A stretch of 64,000 nucleotides of DNA from Lepisosteus oculatus (taxonomy: Eukaryota > Chordata > Actinopteri > Semionotiformes > Lepisosteidae): positions 3,708,501 through 3,772,500 of the forward strand of contig NC_090714.1 in NCBI RefSeq assembly GCF_040954835.1, written 5' to 3'. The position numbers and the translations under genes are program-made. The first letter of the stretch is position 1. The number at the start of each line of letters is the position of its first letter. Below, in pieces: positions 1 to 20,356 of this stretch. Under the pieces are notes generated by a model. It was not told the DNA's origin, searched no databases, and saw nothing but the letters and a program-made list of their open reading frames with translations.

Positions 1-323
1 TCAGTTTAGTTCTTGGACCAAGTCAGTTCATTCTGAAATACAGTAATATCTCTAGTATTCTATTATCTACAGCATCATTTTCTTGACATTTTTAGAGTCT
101 AGAACTAGAAACCTGAAAACTAGAAAAAGCACCGTCCTTTGGATGAAACATAACACCGAGGTCCTGCCTCTCTGTGGTTGACTTGTGTGGCAGAGCACTT
201 TGAGTAGAGATGAGCAGTGGGCAGTCAAATCTGGGAACGAAACCCCTGTTGGTTTTCAGAAACGCCAAGAAGCTGGAGAAAGCCGTCAGAAATGCACAGC
301 TTTGTGAAACTTTGCCTTTGCAG

Positions 324-3300
324 AACCCAGATGTGTGGGCTCTTTCCGGACACCTTCATTACCTGACGGGGAAGTTCAGCAAGGCTCGGCAATGTTATGA
401 GAGAACCCTGGACTTTGTGACAGACGCCACTGATATTCATCCCATCTACCTCAGGCTTGGCACCATCTACCTGCAGGAAAAGCAGGTCGGTCTTTAAGTA
501 CTGCAGGATCCTGTTGCACTGTAGGTGCTGTCGGCTTTCATTCCTCAACGACTCAGAAGTGAAAAGCAACACTCATTGTGTTTTTTCCAATGAAATGTAT
601 TGTGCGGTTAAATTTGTTATTCTCAGTTAAATTGGATAGATTTAGTGAATACAATCAAAAACATTTCCTCCATTGTATTTTCTCTTCAGATAGTTGAACA
701 AAAGAACTATCCACAGAAAGCACAGCTTTATAGTTATTCCGTATTGTTGAAGCCGATGGCATGGCATCTAACAAGAAATGGCTGAATAACATCCTTGGAT
801 CTGTTAACTACTAGATACTAAAAGGGCTAGATCAGTGAGAAGGCCTGATCTCTTTTTTAACTCTTCTTAAATCACCTTCAAACATTGACCTTTATTATGA
901 GTGATATTATAATGGAAGCATGATTGGAACATGCCTTACCGTTTTCTGTTTTTATACTTTGTTCTGTTGTCTTTCTTATGTCAACACTTTATAACATCGA
1001 TAGAGTGTCTTGGATGAGAAGGTTGATTCGATAGAGCTCTCCACTGATCGTTTCGTGTGTCTCGCCCCCTCCCAGTTTGAGCAGGCCAAGCGCATCTACC
1101 TGAGGGCCTGCAGAGACTCCCCCTCCTGCCTGACCTGGCTGGGGCTTGGTATCGCCTGCTACAGGGTAACTACACCACAGAAAAATGAGCACCCCTATTA
1201 TAGGGCACCATAGATACGTTTGCTTGCAATAAATTGGCCTGACCTTGCGTTCTGCTGGTTGCATTAACGTACTGCTATGGAGTGGATTATAAGGACCGCG
1301 TGTTTCGTACAAGTTTTTGGTCTTGTGAGATTTGTGAGAAGTTTTGTGCCTTGAAAGAATTTCTCCAACATGTTTTTTTATTCCTTTTGGTGTTGCGCAA
1401 GAAATCCAGATGACTGCAGTACATTAGCGTATAGTGCTCACTGAGCTTCAGAACATTCCCTCCTTGCAGTTGGAGCTAAATATGCTGAAATAGTTCAATT
1501 GCATAGTGCATCATGTCAAAATGGAAAATGAGACTTGAAGGTCATGCATAAAACATATTAAAGTATGTGCATTCTGAACTCAGCCCTAGGCTTCTCAGCC
1601 TTATGGCATGTTCCGAGGGATGTCTGGAGAGGATTGTTCATTGGTTGCTCAAAAACACAGGTCTAGTGTCAAGCAAAAGTGATCAAAGTAATATCAAGAC
1701 ATGATACGTTGTAAGATTCCACTTGTGCGACTGCCATTCTCACAACTAACTATATGTGGTTTCAGCTGGAGGAGCTGACGGAGGCAGAAGATGCTCTTAC
1801 AGAAGCCAACACCCTGCATAATGCCAACCCTGAAGTGTGGGGCTACCTGTCCCTTGTCTGTCTGAAGGTGAGTTTGCTGTGGACATGTATGAGCCCAAGA
1901 TCTTTCCCTCCATTTTCTAACTGCTTCTTACCAAGGTCCTCCAGGGAAGAGGGGGAGCCAGAGCCTGTCTTGGCAAGTGGGCACAAAGTAGGGTACGCCC
2001 TGGACATTACACCCGTCCGTCGCAGGGCGCACATACAGGACAGTAGATACACACACTCACACCAGGTCCAGTCTTCCCAGACAACAGTCAACCTACCAGT
2101 ATGTCCATGGGCTGTGGGAGAAACCCACAGAAACCTGGGGAGAACATACAGACTCCACACAGACAGCACCCTGGGTCCGGAATTGAACCCAGTCAGATAA
2201 ATGTTCCCTTGCAAAATCCTAAGCACAGAATTGCCTATGTGGATTAATAAATTGTATATTCCACCCTATGTCCCTTACAAATGTAGGATTGTGAGATTCT
2301 GAGCTACGAAGAATTGTACCACACATAAAACTGTTTTAGAGAATACTTAGTGCTCTATCAGTCAGTTTTACAGGTGTTTTATTAGTTTAATATTTTAAAC
2401 TCAGTCACTCTCAATTATACAATCAATGATACCCATGTATAGTCCTGAATCACTCACAAGGAAGTGTTTGATGTAGTACATTTTTGTTTTTAACGGATAA
2501 TCATAAATAAATACAAACAATAATTTGAATCAGCAATCTTTACCACTGTGCCACCATGCTGCTCATGTCTTATAATTATATTTTTAATATGATGTTGCAC
2601 ATGGGGAAATCCACATTAATGTAATGTACACAACACATCATGCTTCTATTTTAAAAGGATCATAAAAAGACTAAGAATTTAGCCGTGAAAATGTTTACGT
2701 TTTTGATTTTAAGTTTCTGAAAACTGAGTAAACAGTTTTTTCTGAACACCGAGTAAAAAACATTATCAGAAGGCTTTTTATCATTTTTAAGTCACTGGTG
2801 TTAAACATTGGCAAGATGTTTAAACTTGTTAAGCTTGTTGCCAGGTGAGTAAATAAGTGGCCAGTCAGTTACCTTACTCTTGCCAACAAGAATACGTTGA
2901 CTATTTGATAATCCTTCAAAACAGAGGCGATGTTGTGCTTTACGATCAGTAGCAGCCCAAATGTGATAATTTGCACAAAATAAAGGCTTTGTTCTTTATG
3001 ATGTACAGCATTGCTGTGTACATGAAAGGCCATCCAGAGGCTGAACTGTTTTATTTGTTTCAAACTCTGCTTGTCTGAGTCTGCCTCTAAATATAAGCGA
3101 TGATACAGAATAATAAGGGGAAAGAGTGTGGCTCCTCCACATAAATTGGGTTCCCTTCTATATGGATAAAGTGTTTTGGGGTCATTTTGGGTGAAAAGTG
3201 CTACATAACGCTCTAAAAATGATTAACACAAATAGGTCATTTAAAATACAAACACTTCAGATGCAAGTTTCAGCATTTTAACTGTCGGTTGAAAAAAAAC

Positions 3301-3842
3301 TGATTGATGTGTACTAAATACCAGATTTTTTTTTGCGTTTTGCAGACTGGCAGACATCTGGAAGCAGAGCAGTCCTACAAATACACCATAAAGGTCAGAT
3401 TTGAACAGGGGCTAAACAGTTGTGAGAGACTTGGCCCTTTAGCAAGCGGCTCAAGTGATCTGAACACATGACAAGCTCACATGCATGAGGTATTAGTGCA
3501 GCGACTATGTATTTCTTTCCAACAAGGAGGCTCTGTAGCAGCTTCTCAAACTGCAACAACAATCCAACTACCAACTAACACTATGAGGCTGTTTATATCT
3601 CCATAATATTAGCTTTTTGTGATAAGGCTTCGCAGCTATTTAGGGTGTTTCCTGCATTTCCTTTTCTCAAATAGTCTTGCATTCTTACACATGAGAAAAC
3701 GTCCATGGCTCTGCGCCACAGTGACCAAAGTCTGATGCCACGCTTTCACTCTGCTCCACAGCTGAACCTGCGGAACGGAGCTCTTCTGCAGGAGATCCAT
3801 GAGCTACAGGAGCGTGTTGGCTTTGGAAACCCCTCCTTCTGA
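324..3842 (+). CDS. cfap70: CFAP70/TTC18-like TPR protein, C-terminal five exons (5' part off window)
   Basis: Coding exons are 324-485, 1076-1165, 1766-1867, 3346-3393 and 3762-3842 (stop TGA 3840-3842). All boundaries are AG/GT and every exon is a whole number of codons (54, 30, 34, 16, and 27 with stop), so all introns are phase 0. The 160 visible residues are tetratricopeptide repeats: [21 protein letters not shown], then [27 protein letters not shown], and an end in VGFGNPSF. As I remember it, this pattern and tail match the C-terminus of CFAP70 (TTC18), a cilia- and flagella-associated protein of the axoneme, where TPRs mediate protein contacts. The identification rests on memory of the family and another TPR protein is possible. 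Upstream exons lie before position 1. Position 1-323 is intron. The intron 1868-3345 contains a SINE. The gene lies in the same direction as hmox2, whose promoter starts about 400 bp downstream. Confidence 0.83.
735..850 (+). repeat. Interspersed repeat fragment (ATCCTTGGATC family)
   Basis: This intronic stretch contains an old copy of a sequence seen five times in the window: an AAATGGCTGAATAACATCC block, then CTTGGATC, ...AACTACTA, and an AAGGCCT block. Other copies are near 24080, 25290, 46590 and 60170, all in the same orientation. The element class is not identified. Confidence 0.5.
1906..2195 (-). repeat. tRNA-headed fish SINE, near-complete, minus orientation
   Basis: Read on the minus strand, the element has a tRNA-like head with a GGTTCAATTCCGGA-type B box (near 2195). 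A body follows with the CACACAGACAGC/GGGAGAACATAC block and the CTGTGGGAGAAACCC block. The tail includes GGGCGTACCCTA and GCCAAGACAGGCTCTGGCTC and ends in AGTTAGAAAATGGAGG. It matches copies at 17064, 53198 and 61055. It sits in a cfap70 intron. Confidence 0.8.
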
Positions 3843-4033
3843 ACATGCTGAAGCAGATCAGGAAGATATTTACAGCAACTGTCTGGGATTATGTTCTGTG
3901 TTGTTAATACAGTGGTTAGTGAACAACTCCAGTCTTGGAGAACTCCAGTGCAGAAAGAGATCATCCAGGCGTCCTGTTACTGAGTTTTACATCTATGCAT
4001 GGTCATAAACGACGATAAATGCAGTCTTTTTAA

Positions 4034-4039
4034 AATAAA
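4034..4039 (+). terminator. Poly(A) signal of cfap70
   Basis: A canonical AATAAA lies 192 bases after the cfap70 stop codon. It is followed by a T-rich, GT-containing stretch (TTTATTGTCTTCTTGTGACTT), as expected for a downstream element. The transcript would end near 4055-4075. Confidence 0.65.
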
Positions 4040-4399
4040 TATTATTTACAAGGTCTTTATTGTCTTCTTGTGACTTCTTCCCCCTCCAGCATATTCTATG
4101 CAGATAACAAAATGTATTCAGTCATCTTTTCTGACCTGGAACTGAAAGCATAACAAAAAAACATTTTAGAGTTTAGCAAGAGGCAAAGAACCACTGAACA
4201 TCTTGGCTTCAGAACTGAACGAATTAAATAAAAACGTATTTAAAAGCATTACAAAACTTTTTTAAAAAATATTTACAGTAACAAAATGAAAACGGATACT
4301 ATAACTCAAACTGAAAAAAAATATACGTGCAAAACAGAACGGCCACAGCACCACTCTATCACTTTCTTTGGCGACAAAGAAAAGTACCCCCACCAAAGA

Positions 4400-5170
4400 G
4401 AGAGAGAAAGAGATTTCTGCGATTGAGCAAATATTGACTGCGGAGGCTGAGAATATCCCATGGGCGGCGCTTGGAAAAGGAATCGCTTGATTGGCCAGCC
4501 AGCAGCTCGTGGTGCGGGGGCAGCGAGGTCATTTCCTGTTTGCGATGCGGGTCTGATAGAAGAAGGTCAGTTGGTGGGGGATGCTGGAAGTGTTTTTACG
4601 AGTTAATTGAAGACGTTGGAGGGCTGCTGAAGTCGCCGCACCAGAACGTACACACAGGGGTTTATAGTCCCTCGACGTGTACGCATACGCGTTCGTGGTG
4701 GGAAAGTAGAGGCAGGTGAGGTTTGCGGGTTGTAGTAACCGCAGTGCTTTCGCGTGTAACGAATGTCCGTTTCTTTACAGTTCGGGACCAGAGGAGGTTG
4801 CGCGTGGGTTACCACTCTCGAAGCTAAGTTACACCTTGAGAGAGGTCGGAATTAGTGTTGTCTTTAAATTCAGGTGTGTCCAGACCTGCCGCACATGACT
4901 GCCCTCCCCTCATAGCAAACGTGTGTTCTCGAAGTTTTCCCCGCATGTCCACCGGTTTTGTTGGCGTCGCTGTCGCCTGCGTGCGCTGGGAAAGTGTTGC
5001 GACCTGTACATCTGGGGAGCGTGTGAGTCTGCCGCAGCTGGCGAAGAAAGCCTGCTGTGTCCGGTGCTGCTTTGTTGTTGCAGTGCCCGAGTTAAGTTTC
5101 CCTTTCCTTGACAGTAATGGCGACCTGGTCATTTTGAAGCTGTTGTTAATCAGCTTTAGGTTCTAGCCCT
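4400..5170 (+). promoter_or_regulatory. CpG-rich hmox2 promoter and untranslated first exon
   Basis: Base composition changes from the AT-rich cfap70 3' flank to a GC- and CpG-rich stretch beginning near 4440. A good donor (GAGGCAG|GTGAGG) at 4715/4716 would close an untranslated first exon spliced to the acceptor in front of the hmox2 start exon near 7669. No TATA box is obvious, which fits a housekeeping promoter. The transcription start is inferred to lie between about 4480 and 4620. CpG density continues to about 5170, inside intron 1. Short ORFs here on both strands look like composition artefacts. Confidence 0.6.
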
Positions 5171-6164
5171 GAGGGGTGGATGTAGCGATCTGAAGTCGCA
5201 CTTTTTTTTTTTAAGCACGCTTGTTTCATGCCATGTTCAGTGTTTCATTGCTTATATGATCTCATTTTGAATGGGGGGGAAAAACAGCACTGAATTGTAG
5301 ACGGGGCTTTCAGTGTAGCTCTGTAGAGTTAGGCTTTAATCTTGGTTTTAATTGGATTCTTCTGGGTTAAAGAGGCTGGATCCTTCTTTTATCTATACAG
5401 ATATATGTATATATCTATACAGCCCTTCCCGAGAGACGCCTTTGCAGACTGACCTGTTGTTTACCAGGCAATAGCGTCTATAGGTTACTTTTACAGATGA
5501 AGTCGTCTCTGGGGGCACAGCACATGACTAGGATATTGATGAAGGGGTTTGTTGAGTAGTATAAACCTGATCATCGCCATGTGAAGATTTTATACAACGG
5601 GTGAAAGCCCCTGCCTTCATCACCTGTTTGAGAAACGGAGGTAGATTCATAGCGCACCAAAATCCCCCAAAGATACATTTTCCTTTTTTGGAGTTGTTGT
5701 GGTAATAAAGTGTTGTTGACAAAAACATCCTAAATTATGACTAGAGTTTATCCCAATATTTATTTTTGCTTGTTTATGCAAAATAGTCAAGTTAACACAT
5801 TAAGGTTGTATTTTATTTGTTGTGGTTGGCAAGTGAGGGATCTTGACAGAGGAGAATGATGGTTTTGCTGTGCCCATGGACAGCTCTAAGGACACTTACT
5901 GTAATTGTTGTCATGAAACTTGGGAGCATGTTATTGCTGTTTACACTCTCTAACCTGTCTTTAGCCAGTGCACAATGGGGAGCTGAGCGCAAACAGCCTG
6001 AACTTTCCAGCCCCTGGTCCACGGTGCGGCTGTCTTTGTACCGTGTTATACTGCAGGAGTAGGGGGGTGGTTGGGTGGGCTCTGCTTTGTCTCTGCTTTG
6101 TCTCGGCAGGGTGGGGGGGGACCCCTGTCCTGTTGTCAAAAGAGTGACGTGCGCTGTCCCTGAT

Positions 6165-6297
6165 CCGCCCCGCTGACTCAGCTAGCCCCCCAGTGTGAGG
6201 GGAGACACCCCAGGGGTGCCTGCTTGCCGGGATGGGCTCTGGCTCCCCTCTGACCCTGTACTGGATGAAGCTTTTAGACGATGGATGGATGTTGGCT
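6165..6297 (+). repeat. 3' half of tRNA-headed SINE
   Basis: The stretch carries the family tail: CCAGTGTGAG, GGGATGGGCTCTGGCTCCCC, ACCCTGTACTGGATGAAGC and a final GATGGATGGATG. The tRNA-like head is missing. It lies in hmox2 intron 1 and includes a Maf-recognition-like element at 6172-6182. Confidence 0.7.
6172..6182 (+). promoter_or_regulatory. MARE/ARE-like motif GCTGACTCAGC
   Basis: The 11-mer GCTGACTCAGC is the core of the T-MARE consensus (TGCTGACTCAGCA), which binds small Maf heterodimers with Nrf2 or Bach1. It lies in hmox2 intron 1 at the edge of a degraded SINE. In vertebrates such sites control hmox1, while HMOX2 is regarded as largely constitutive, so a function here is only a possibility. 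Confidence 0.4.
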
Positions 6298-6355
6298 CTA
6301 GTGTAACATTAGTGCCTTTTCTACAGGTCTTATTAAGACAAAATGAAGTTAATAA

Positions 6356-6490
6356 TTGCTTACACGTATAAAGCACTTTTCTGGACACTCCACTCAAAGC
6401 GCTTTACAGGTAATGGGGATCCCCTCCACCACCACCAGTGTGCAGCCCCACCTGGATGATGTGACAGCAGCCACAGTGCTCCAGTACACT
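6356..6490 (-). repeat. 3' part of 5S-derived SINE, minus orientation
   Basis: Contains TATAAAGCACTTTTCTGGACACTCCACTCAAAGCGCTTTACAGGTAATGGGGATCCCC followed by CACCACCACCAGTGTGCAGCCCCACCTGGATGATG in two adjoining blocks. It is the reverse complement of the end of the 45500-45895 element. The 5S-like head is absent. Confidence 0.75.
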
Positions 6491-7715
6491 CGCCACAGAG
6501 CAGCTACCAGTGGGGAGGAGAAGAGATTGATGAATTTTTTCCATTGAAAGATCCTGAATTGAAAAGCAGGCTGTGGAATATGATTTACTTAGAGCACAAG
6601 TGGTAACTTTACTGTGACCATGTTACTACTACTGGAGTAGAGAGAGAAAAAATTCCCATGCCAAACAGTAGCACTAAAACGAAACTGTACCACTAAATTG
6701 GAAACCTGAATGATTCTTCATTCCAGAGAAATTGAGGTATTATTTTAAAAAATGTTCCCCCCCCTCTCGAACGCAGAATAACTGGTTCATCTAGTCTCAA
6801 ACCGATTACAGTCATCTCCTTTGGATCTATCGTCTTGTTCATTTCAAGAAAGAAGGAAGCAGGTTTTATTTCTTTTTTAATGCCACATAATTCTCTTTCT
6901 TAGATATAGCTCTAATATTCACAATTTCCTTACGTGTCTAATGACGTTCAGTTACAATTTCCATGTACTCTATACTGCATATCTGTATACATATATCTGT
7001 ATAAATTATGCTATTGTTTTTTTTTCGATTGGTTGTACATATTTGGTATTCTTAAGATTTCTTTTAAAACCATTAGGATAAAATTATTTGTGTAAACTTC
7101 CATGCAAGGCAATATAATAAACGAAGGATCTTTCCTGGAGGTAAAGTGTGTGATTTGTCATTGTCCATTCTTTCTATTCTATTTGACAGTAACTTTTTTA
7201 TAAAATAAGGAAGCTGCACAGCTGGTTTCCATATGTTTTTAGCGTGGGAGCTATGTAACCCAGCGGAATGTGACCCTCAGTGTTAAAGTGGATTCTGGAG
7301 AAAAGCTCTGCTTCCTTGGAATAACTAGACAAGGTGTTTTTTATTCTGTTTTGTGCGGGTAGCCTGTTGGCTACCTGACTCTGATTGTGCAGAGCGTTAT
7401 TGTAGTTTGAGTTTTGATAACTGTACTGTATAGGGTTATTATAGGAGAGTTTTCGAATTTGCTATTAGTAATGTACAAGAGGAACATTTAGTCCCGTTTT
7501 TTAAAATTCCAGCCCCACTATGCTTTTCTCCATCTATATTTTGTTTCTTCTGCGGTGACCTTGGTAAGGAAAGTGTGGATTAAGAGGTATGTATACAGTA
7601 GCTGATTGACATGCAGCGTTCCCCTCCATTGACACACTCTGCCTGACCTGCTGCTTGTTCTTTCTCCAGCAGAGCCCTGTGAAGAGACACACGACGCCTG
7701 CCACAACACAGAACA

Positions 7716-15619
<7,904 letters not shown>

Positions 15620-17063
15620 CGGACGAGGGCCCGAGACCTGGGTCCTGGGGGAACAGGGGGAGCGAGACAGTGGTGGGTTGGTGGCTGGCGACCATGAAGA
15701 CCCGCCCCTCTGCCCTGTGATGGGACCGGCCCCGGTACACCGTTGTGGTGTTTAGTGCTGACAAGAAACCCTGTGCGGCTCAATTGGAAATATAGCAACA
15801 TTGATGTATTGTGCTCTCAACTCTCAAGCAGATTTTCATAGCGGAATGTTTTCGTTGTTTTTTTGTTTGTTTGAACGTTGAGCTGCAGTAAGATGGCCCA
15901 TTTCGCTGGATTGAATCCAACCTGTGCAGATTAGATCAGGAACTTTCCTATGAGTTATACTGTATGTAAGAACGTCAGCTCATTTCGTGCTGTTCCAGTT
16001 CCCAGACTGTTTCAAGCAGCTGCTTGAAGCATGCATTCAAGTCCAAGCATATGCCATATGTAGTTTGAATGAAACATTATGGTGATTTGCGAATGAACAG
16101 ACATGGAATACAAAAATACACACCATGTCAGTTCCCATTTAAAGAAAAAAAAGGCATTTGGAAGGTGCCACTCCAGCATGCTATCAGTTTACCAGGGAGA
16201 TTGATGTCGTCTCATGATTTAAATGGTCAGGATCAAAGCCCTTGCTTGAAGCTTTCATCATCTAATTAAATAACAGCAAATGGCGTATTGTCCTCATTCT
16301 GCAATTGTGAAATAAGGGGAAACCTAGTTTTAAAAATCGGGTCAAGCAATCTTTGCCATGAAGGATCTCGCCAAAAAGCTATGGAAAACAGATTTGTAGC
16401 AAGTCATTTTGTCCTGCTTTCTTGTTAAAGCCTGAGACCTTCTTTTTAGGTGCACAATTTGCATCTTTAGACTTTTTTTCCTGCAATCTGATCTAAGATT
16501 TCAGTTTCATCAGGCTTAGTGCAAGACATTGCCACTGATGCTCTGGCTGCAGTGTGGTGAAGGAACACTGTCATTCTGTGCTGGTACCACACACAGCAGT
16601 TAGAAAGCAGGAGGGGTTTCAAAAACAACGAGGAGGAGGAATTAGATGGAACAGAATCCCTTATGGCAGTTTGTACACATGAACATTTAGTTAGTAAATA
16701 TGCAAAGCACGTTTGCCTTGATTTGATTAAAATTCCCACTGATGCTCTAGATGTTTTATTTGATCAAGGTTCTGCAACCTTTCTCCCTCGAGAAGCCTAA
16801 TGTTGCAGTTTTAGAGATGAACATTTCTATTTTAATAACTAAAGCCTTGGACAAGTATATTTAGAACTGAAGCAAGTGATCTTGAAGTAATTCAGAGAAC
16901 AAAAACCTGAAGCCACACTGGTGAGAGACCTGCTATCTGCTGTATCTTGCTGCGAGCAAACAGTAAGTCCTTCCAAAGCAGTTGTGCAAGAACAGAAAAT
17001 TACAGAAGATTGTTTTCTAAAATGGTTTCTTTAGGAAACCTCCTTTTATGTTTTTATCCATCC

Positions 17064-17330
17064 ATTTTCTAACTGCTTTATTCTATTCAGGTTGGTGGGG
17101 GAGCCAGAGTCTGTCTCAGCAAGCAATGGGCACAAGGCAAGCTACACCCTGGATGGGACACCAGTCCATCACAGGGCACACACATGGACACAAACAAGAT
17201 CACACCAGGGCCAGTTTTCCCAGAAAAACTCTACCTACCAGTATGTCTTTGGACTGCAGGAGGAAACAAGAGTACCTGGTGAAAACCCACGCAAACACAG
17301 GGAGAACATACAAACCCATGACCACTAAAT
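17064..17330 (-). repeat. tRNA-headed SINE, minus orientation, head truncated
   Basis: On the plus strand it begins CATTTTCTAACTGCTTTATT. It continues GGGGGAGCCAGAGTCTGTC, CTACACCCTGGATGGGACAC, TGTCTTTGGACTGCAGGAGG and ends ACACAGGGAGAACATACAAAC. This is the commonest fish-type SINE body in the window, here without the tRNA-like head beyond 17325. Confidence 0.8.
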
Positions 17331-20204
17331 ACGATTGACAGCAGAAATTACCTTATGCGGTAAATTATTTGATCTCTTAGTATAGTTTCAATGCATTTTG
17401 ACCTGTAAAGTGAAGTTAACATTACTGTTAAAATTAAAACCTAAGTTTTCATGTTCTGCAACGGTAATATGGTCATCCCTCCCAGTTCTGAACTGACTTT
17501 CCTAGCTAGGTGTAGAATGGAAACATGGACAGTTTTTTTATCATCTTATTCAGGCTCAGTGGTTACCTCACGATTACAGTTAGCAGTAAAGTCATCTTTA
17601 AGCATGTACAAACAAAAACTGCAGCCTTCATCTATAATGTGAAATGTGAAAAAAGTATTAAGTTGTTGCAAGAGCCTTAAATTGAAGTAAAACGGCACAA
17701 TTTTGATGTTGCAAAGAGTTTAATTAGATCGTTAATCTGAATATCAGGGATAATGTTCAAATTAATTTTTAAAAACTTAAGGACGAAAAAGGGTGACTAC
17801 ATATTGCAAACCATAAACATTTTGGTCAAGGTGGCTGTTATTTTATTTTAAGTTTTTAAAAAATAAATAAATGCATTTTACAACACTTTACAAAACAAAA
17901 ACGGTTCAGTTTAGTGGATGTGGATTATTAAGGAATGGATTGGATCAAAAGAGTTACATGAAAAAGATATTGAAGTAAATGAATTCCTCAATCGTAGATT
18001 TTTCCATTTCTGTTTAAGAAAACTGGTTGGATGCTGTGAATTACAATGATCACGCTACAAGCTGCACATGGTATCTTGTTTTTAGGAAATATGCGCATAG
18101 GATATCTGTCACTAATATTGACTTGTTTTTCATTCTGAAAAGGAATACCATTGCATTCCTAAAGTATTTGTAATTCCATTGTTTTGCAGTGGAAATGTTG
18201 ACTGGTGAAGTGCTGTCAGTCTTGTAGGAGACTGACACGCTCTCTCCTATACGCACACAGTAACTGAACCGGTTCGTTACACCACAACTTGCACAAAGCT
18301 GCACTTCTGAAATTGTCTTTGCTGAAATGTGTTTTAATGTTGCTGCATTATATTATTTTACGATGATAGCATGAGATCTAGCCTCTGTCAGCATAGTTAT
18401 AAATCTACTATAGCTTGTAGTACTGAAGTATATTTTCTATTTAACCATTTACTTTGTTACTCTGATACTGTGTATTATAATCTGAAGACTAGCTTTTGTC
18501 CCTGCAAACAAAGCCTGTGAGGATGATCTTCAGCTGACTGACTTACAGTGAACGGTATGCAATATTAATGCTAATGAGTGTGCCTAGAAGCTGTTTCTGA
18601 AATTCTTCTTTGAGGTGTTTCTTGAGTTTTTTTAGGTTTTATCCACTTGTGCAGTTGTACTTTGTAAAGAGAACAAAGGTTAAAACACTTGAACTTTCAG
18701 CACTGTCAAATGAATGTGCACTCTCCCAAACTGTTTTTTGAAAAGCAGTAGCATGGTTCAGTATTCCCATTCATCTGCATGGGCTGCACGGACCCTGTCA
18801 TATGCTTGGTAACTGGTGGAATATGCGATTATTTGTTTTCCTTATTTAAACCATGACCAAAAGCACCTAGACCCAGAAGCCATTCCAAGGGGGAAATGAG
18901 GGGATTTTGATTCTTTGCGTGCTCTTAGTGGTTCTGTGATTTGCTCTCGTATGCCAAAGGATAGCCTTTATAATTTAATTATGTATGCCGTTCGCTTCAG
19001 TTAAACTGAAGTCGTAGCTTTACTCTGGTTCACCCAAAGCTGCAAGCAGTGTTTCCAGCTCTGCTTGTGTTTGAGGTCTGTGCTGTCGTGGGCAATAATG
19101 CACCATTGAGGGCTTTCATGGGTCCCATTAATTTGTTATAATACAAAGCATTGGTGTTTGCAAAGAGGAGACAGAAGGACAGTCAGGAGATGATTTCTGT
19201 TATAAACTTTTACTAATTCTTAATGGGCTGTTTTCTTCTTACGAGAATAATCTGTGATGCAATGATATGTAACAAAACAGTTTGAACTGTTAATTTTCAT
19301 TAGACACCTTGTATTTACCTAATTTTACCTTAAGGCTCAACGGTAATACCATTAGATGGTGCCATTGTGACCATCTAATCTATTACCACAGAAAAGTGTA
19401 TTTTGGTGGAAGAGCTGTGAAGTGACTTCTTTTTGTGTACGATAAATTAAAAGTTATGCATTGATAGTACTTCACAAATAAAGAATAAAATGCAAAATAT
19501 GTACAAAAAGACTAATGGAAAGTGTAAACCTAACAAGTACGGTGTATTTTGAAGAATTAAAAAAAATCATTTCCTTTAGAAAAAAATGCTGGGAGTCTTT
19601 TTATTAATAACCTGAACATTCATGTATGTTCAATTAAATGTCAGTGCACCTGCTACAAAAGTGATTTTAGGATTTGTAGTAAGAAGTAAAGCTTGTGTTG
19701 ATGATCAGTAAACTGTATATCTCCACAATTTCTCAAAAGGAGAAAATTAAGACAGCCATATCCATCAGGTCTGCACATTTCCTTACCTGCATAACTCACA
19801 CATCCTTAGTTTTAAACACGTATTTTTTGTTTATCTAATTTAAGCACAAATTAGCGCAGGAGGCCTAGAATAAAGTAAGTTTAGTTAATAATACCTCAGT
19901 TTTCTGTGATGTTCCTCCACCAATTAAACATTAAACAGAAAGTCATACTGTGGGACTTCTGCTACCCTTTCATTGTCCTCAAGAGTGGAGTCAAAAAGGC
20001 TTGGATCGTCTGATGCTGTACTTTTAAGATGTTGCCCGACAGCTTTTTTGACCATGTGTGAACATACAAATATATTGTGTGGTAATGACACAACACAGGT
20101 ATTCATTATACTGGGTTGATCAACAATGTTCTCTGGTGTGAAGGCGAGAGACTCGTTATATTTGCCTTCGGGGGGTGTTGTCCTGTTACTCTCATAGAGC
20201 CTGA

Positions 20205-20356
20205 ACCTGTTCATTCCTTGGTCTGGGAGCCCAGAGATGTTCAAGGGGGCACAAATCTGGCAGCTGGGGCATCCGTAGTGTAACTGTCCCGTTCTTCCTT
20301 TGCAAGAAAGTGGTTGATGGACGAGCAGTAGGAGGACGTGCATTGACCTGCAGGAA
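20205..20356 (-). mobile_element. Fossil Tc1/mariner transposase, C-terminal catalytic fragment
   Basis: Translating the minus strand from 20356 gives FLQVNARPPTARPSTTFLQ, then LPDLCPLEHLWAPRPRNE. These match the Tc1 transposase stretch around the second catalytic Asp (QQDNARPHTAR) and the block leading to the last DE residue (SPDLNPIEHLWDEL). The catalytic residues are replaced (Asp in DNARP is Val; DE after LW is AP), so the copy is dead. Degraded sequence continues to about 20800; I did not find terminal inverted repeats. Confidence 0.75.

Noticed and set aside
225..572. 115-codon minus-strand ORF over the first cfap70 exon
   Set aside because: It is the reverse-strand shadow of the TPR exon 324-485 and has no splice sites or motif of its own.
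19924..20343. 139-codon minus-strand ORF starting with a hydrophobic stretch
   Set aside because: The start looks like a signal peptide, but another frame over the same bases reads as Tc1 transposase, so this ORF is a by-product of a dead transposon.
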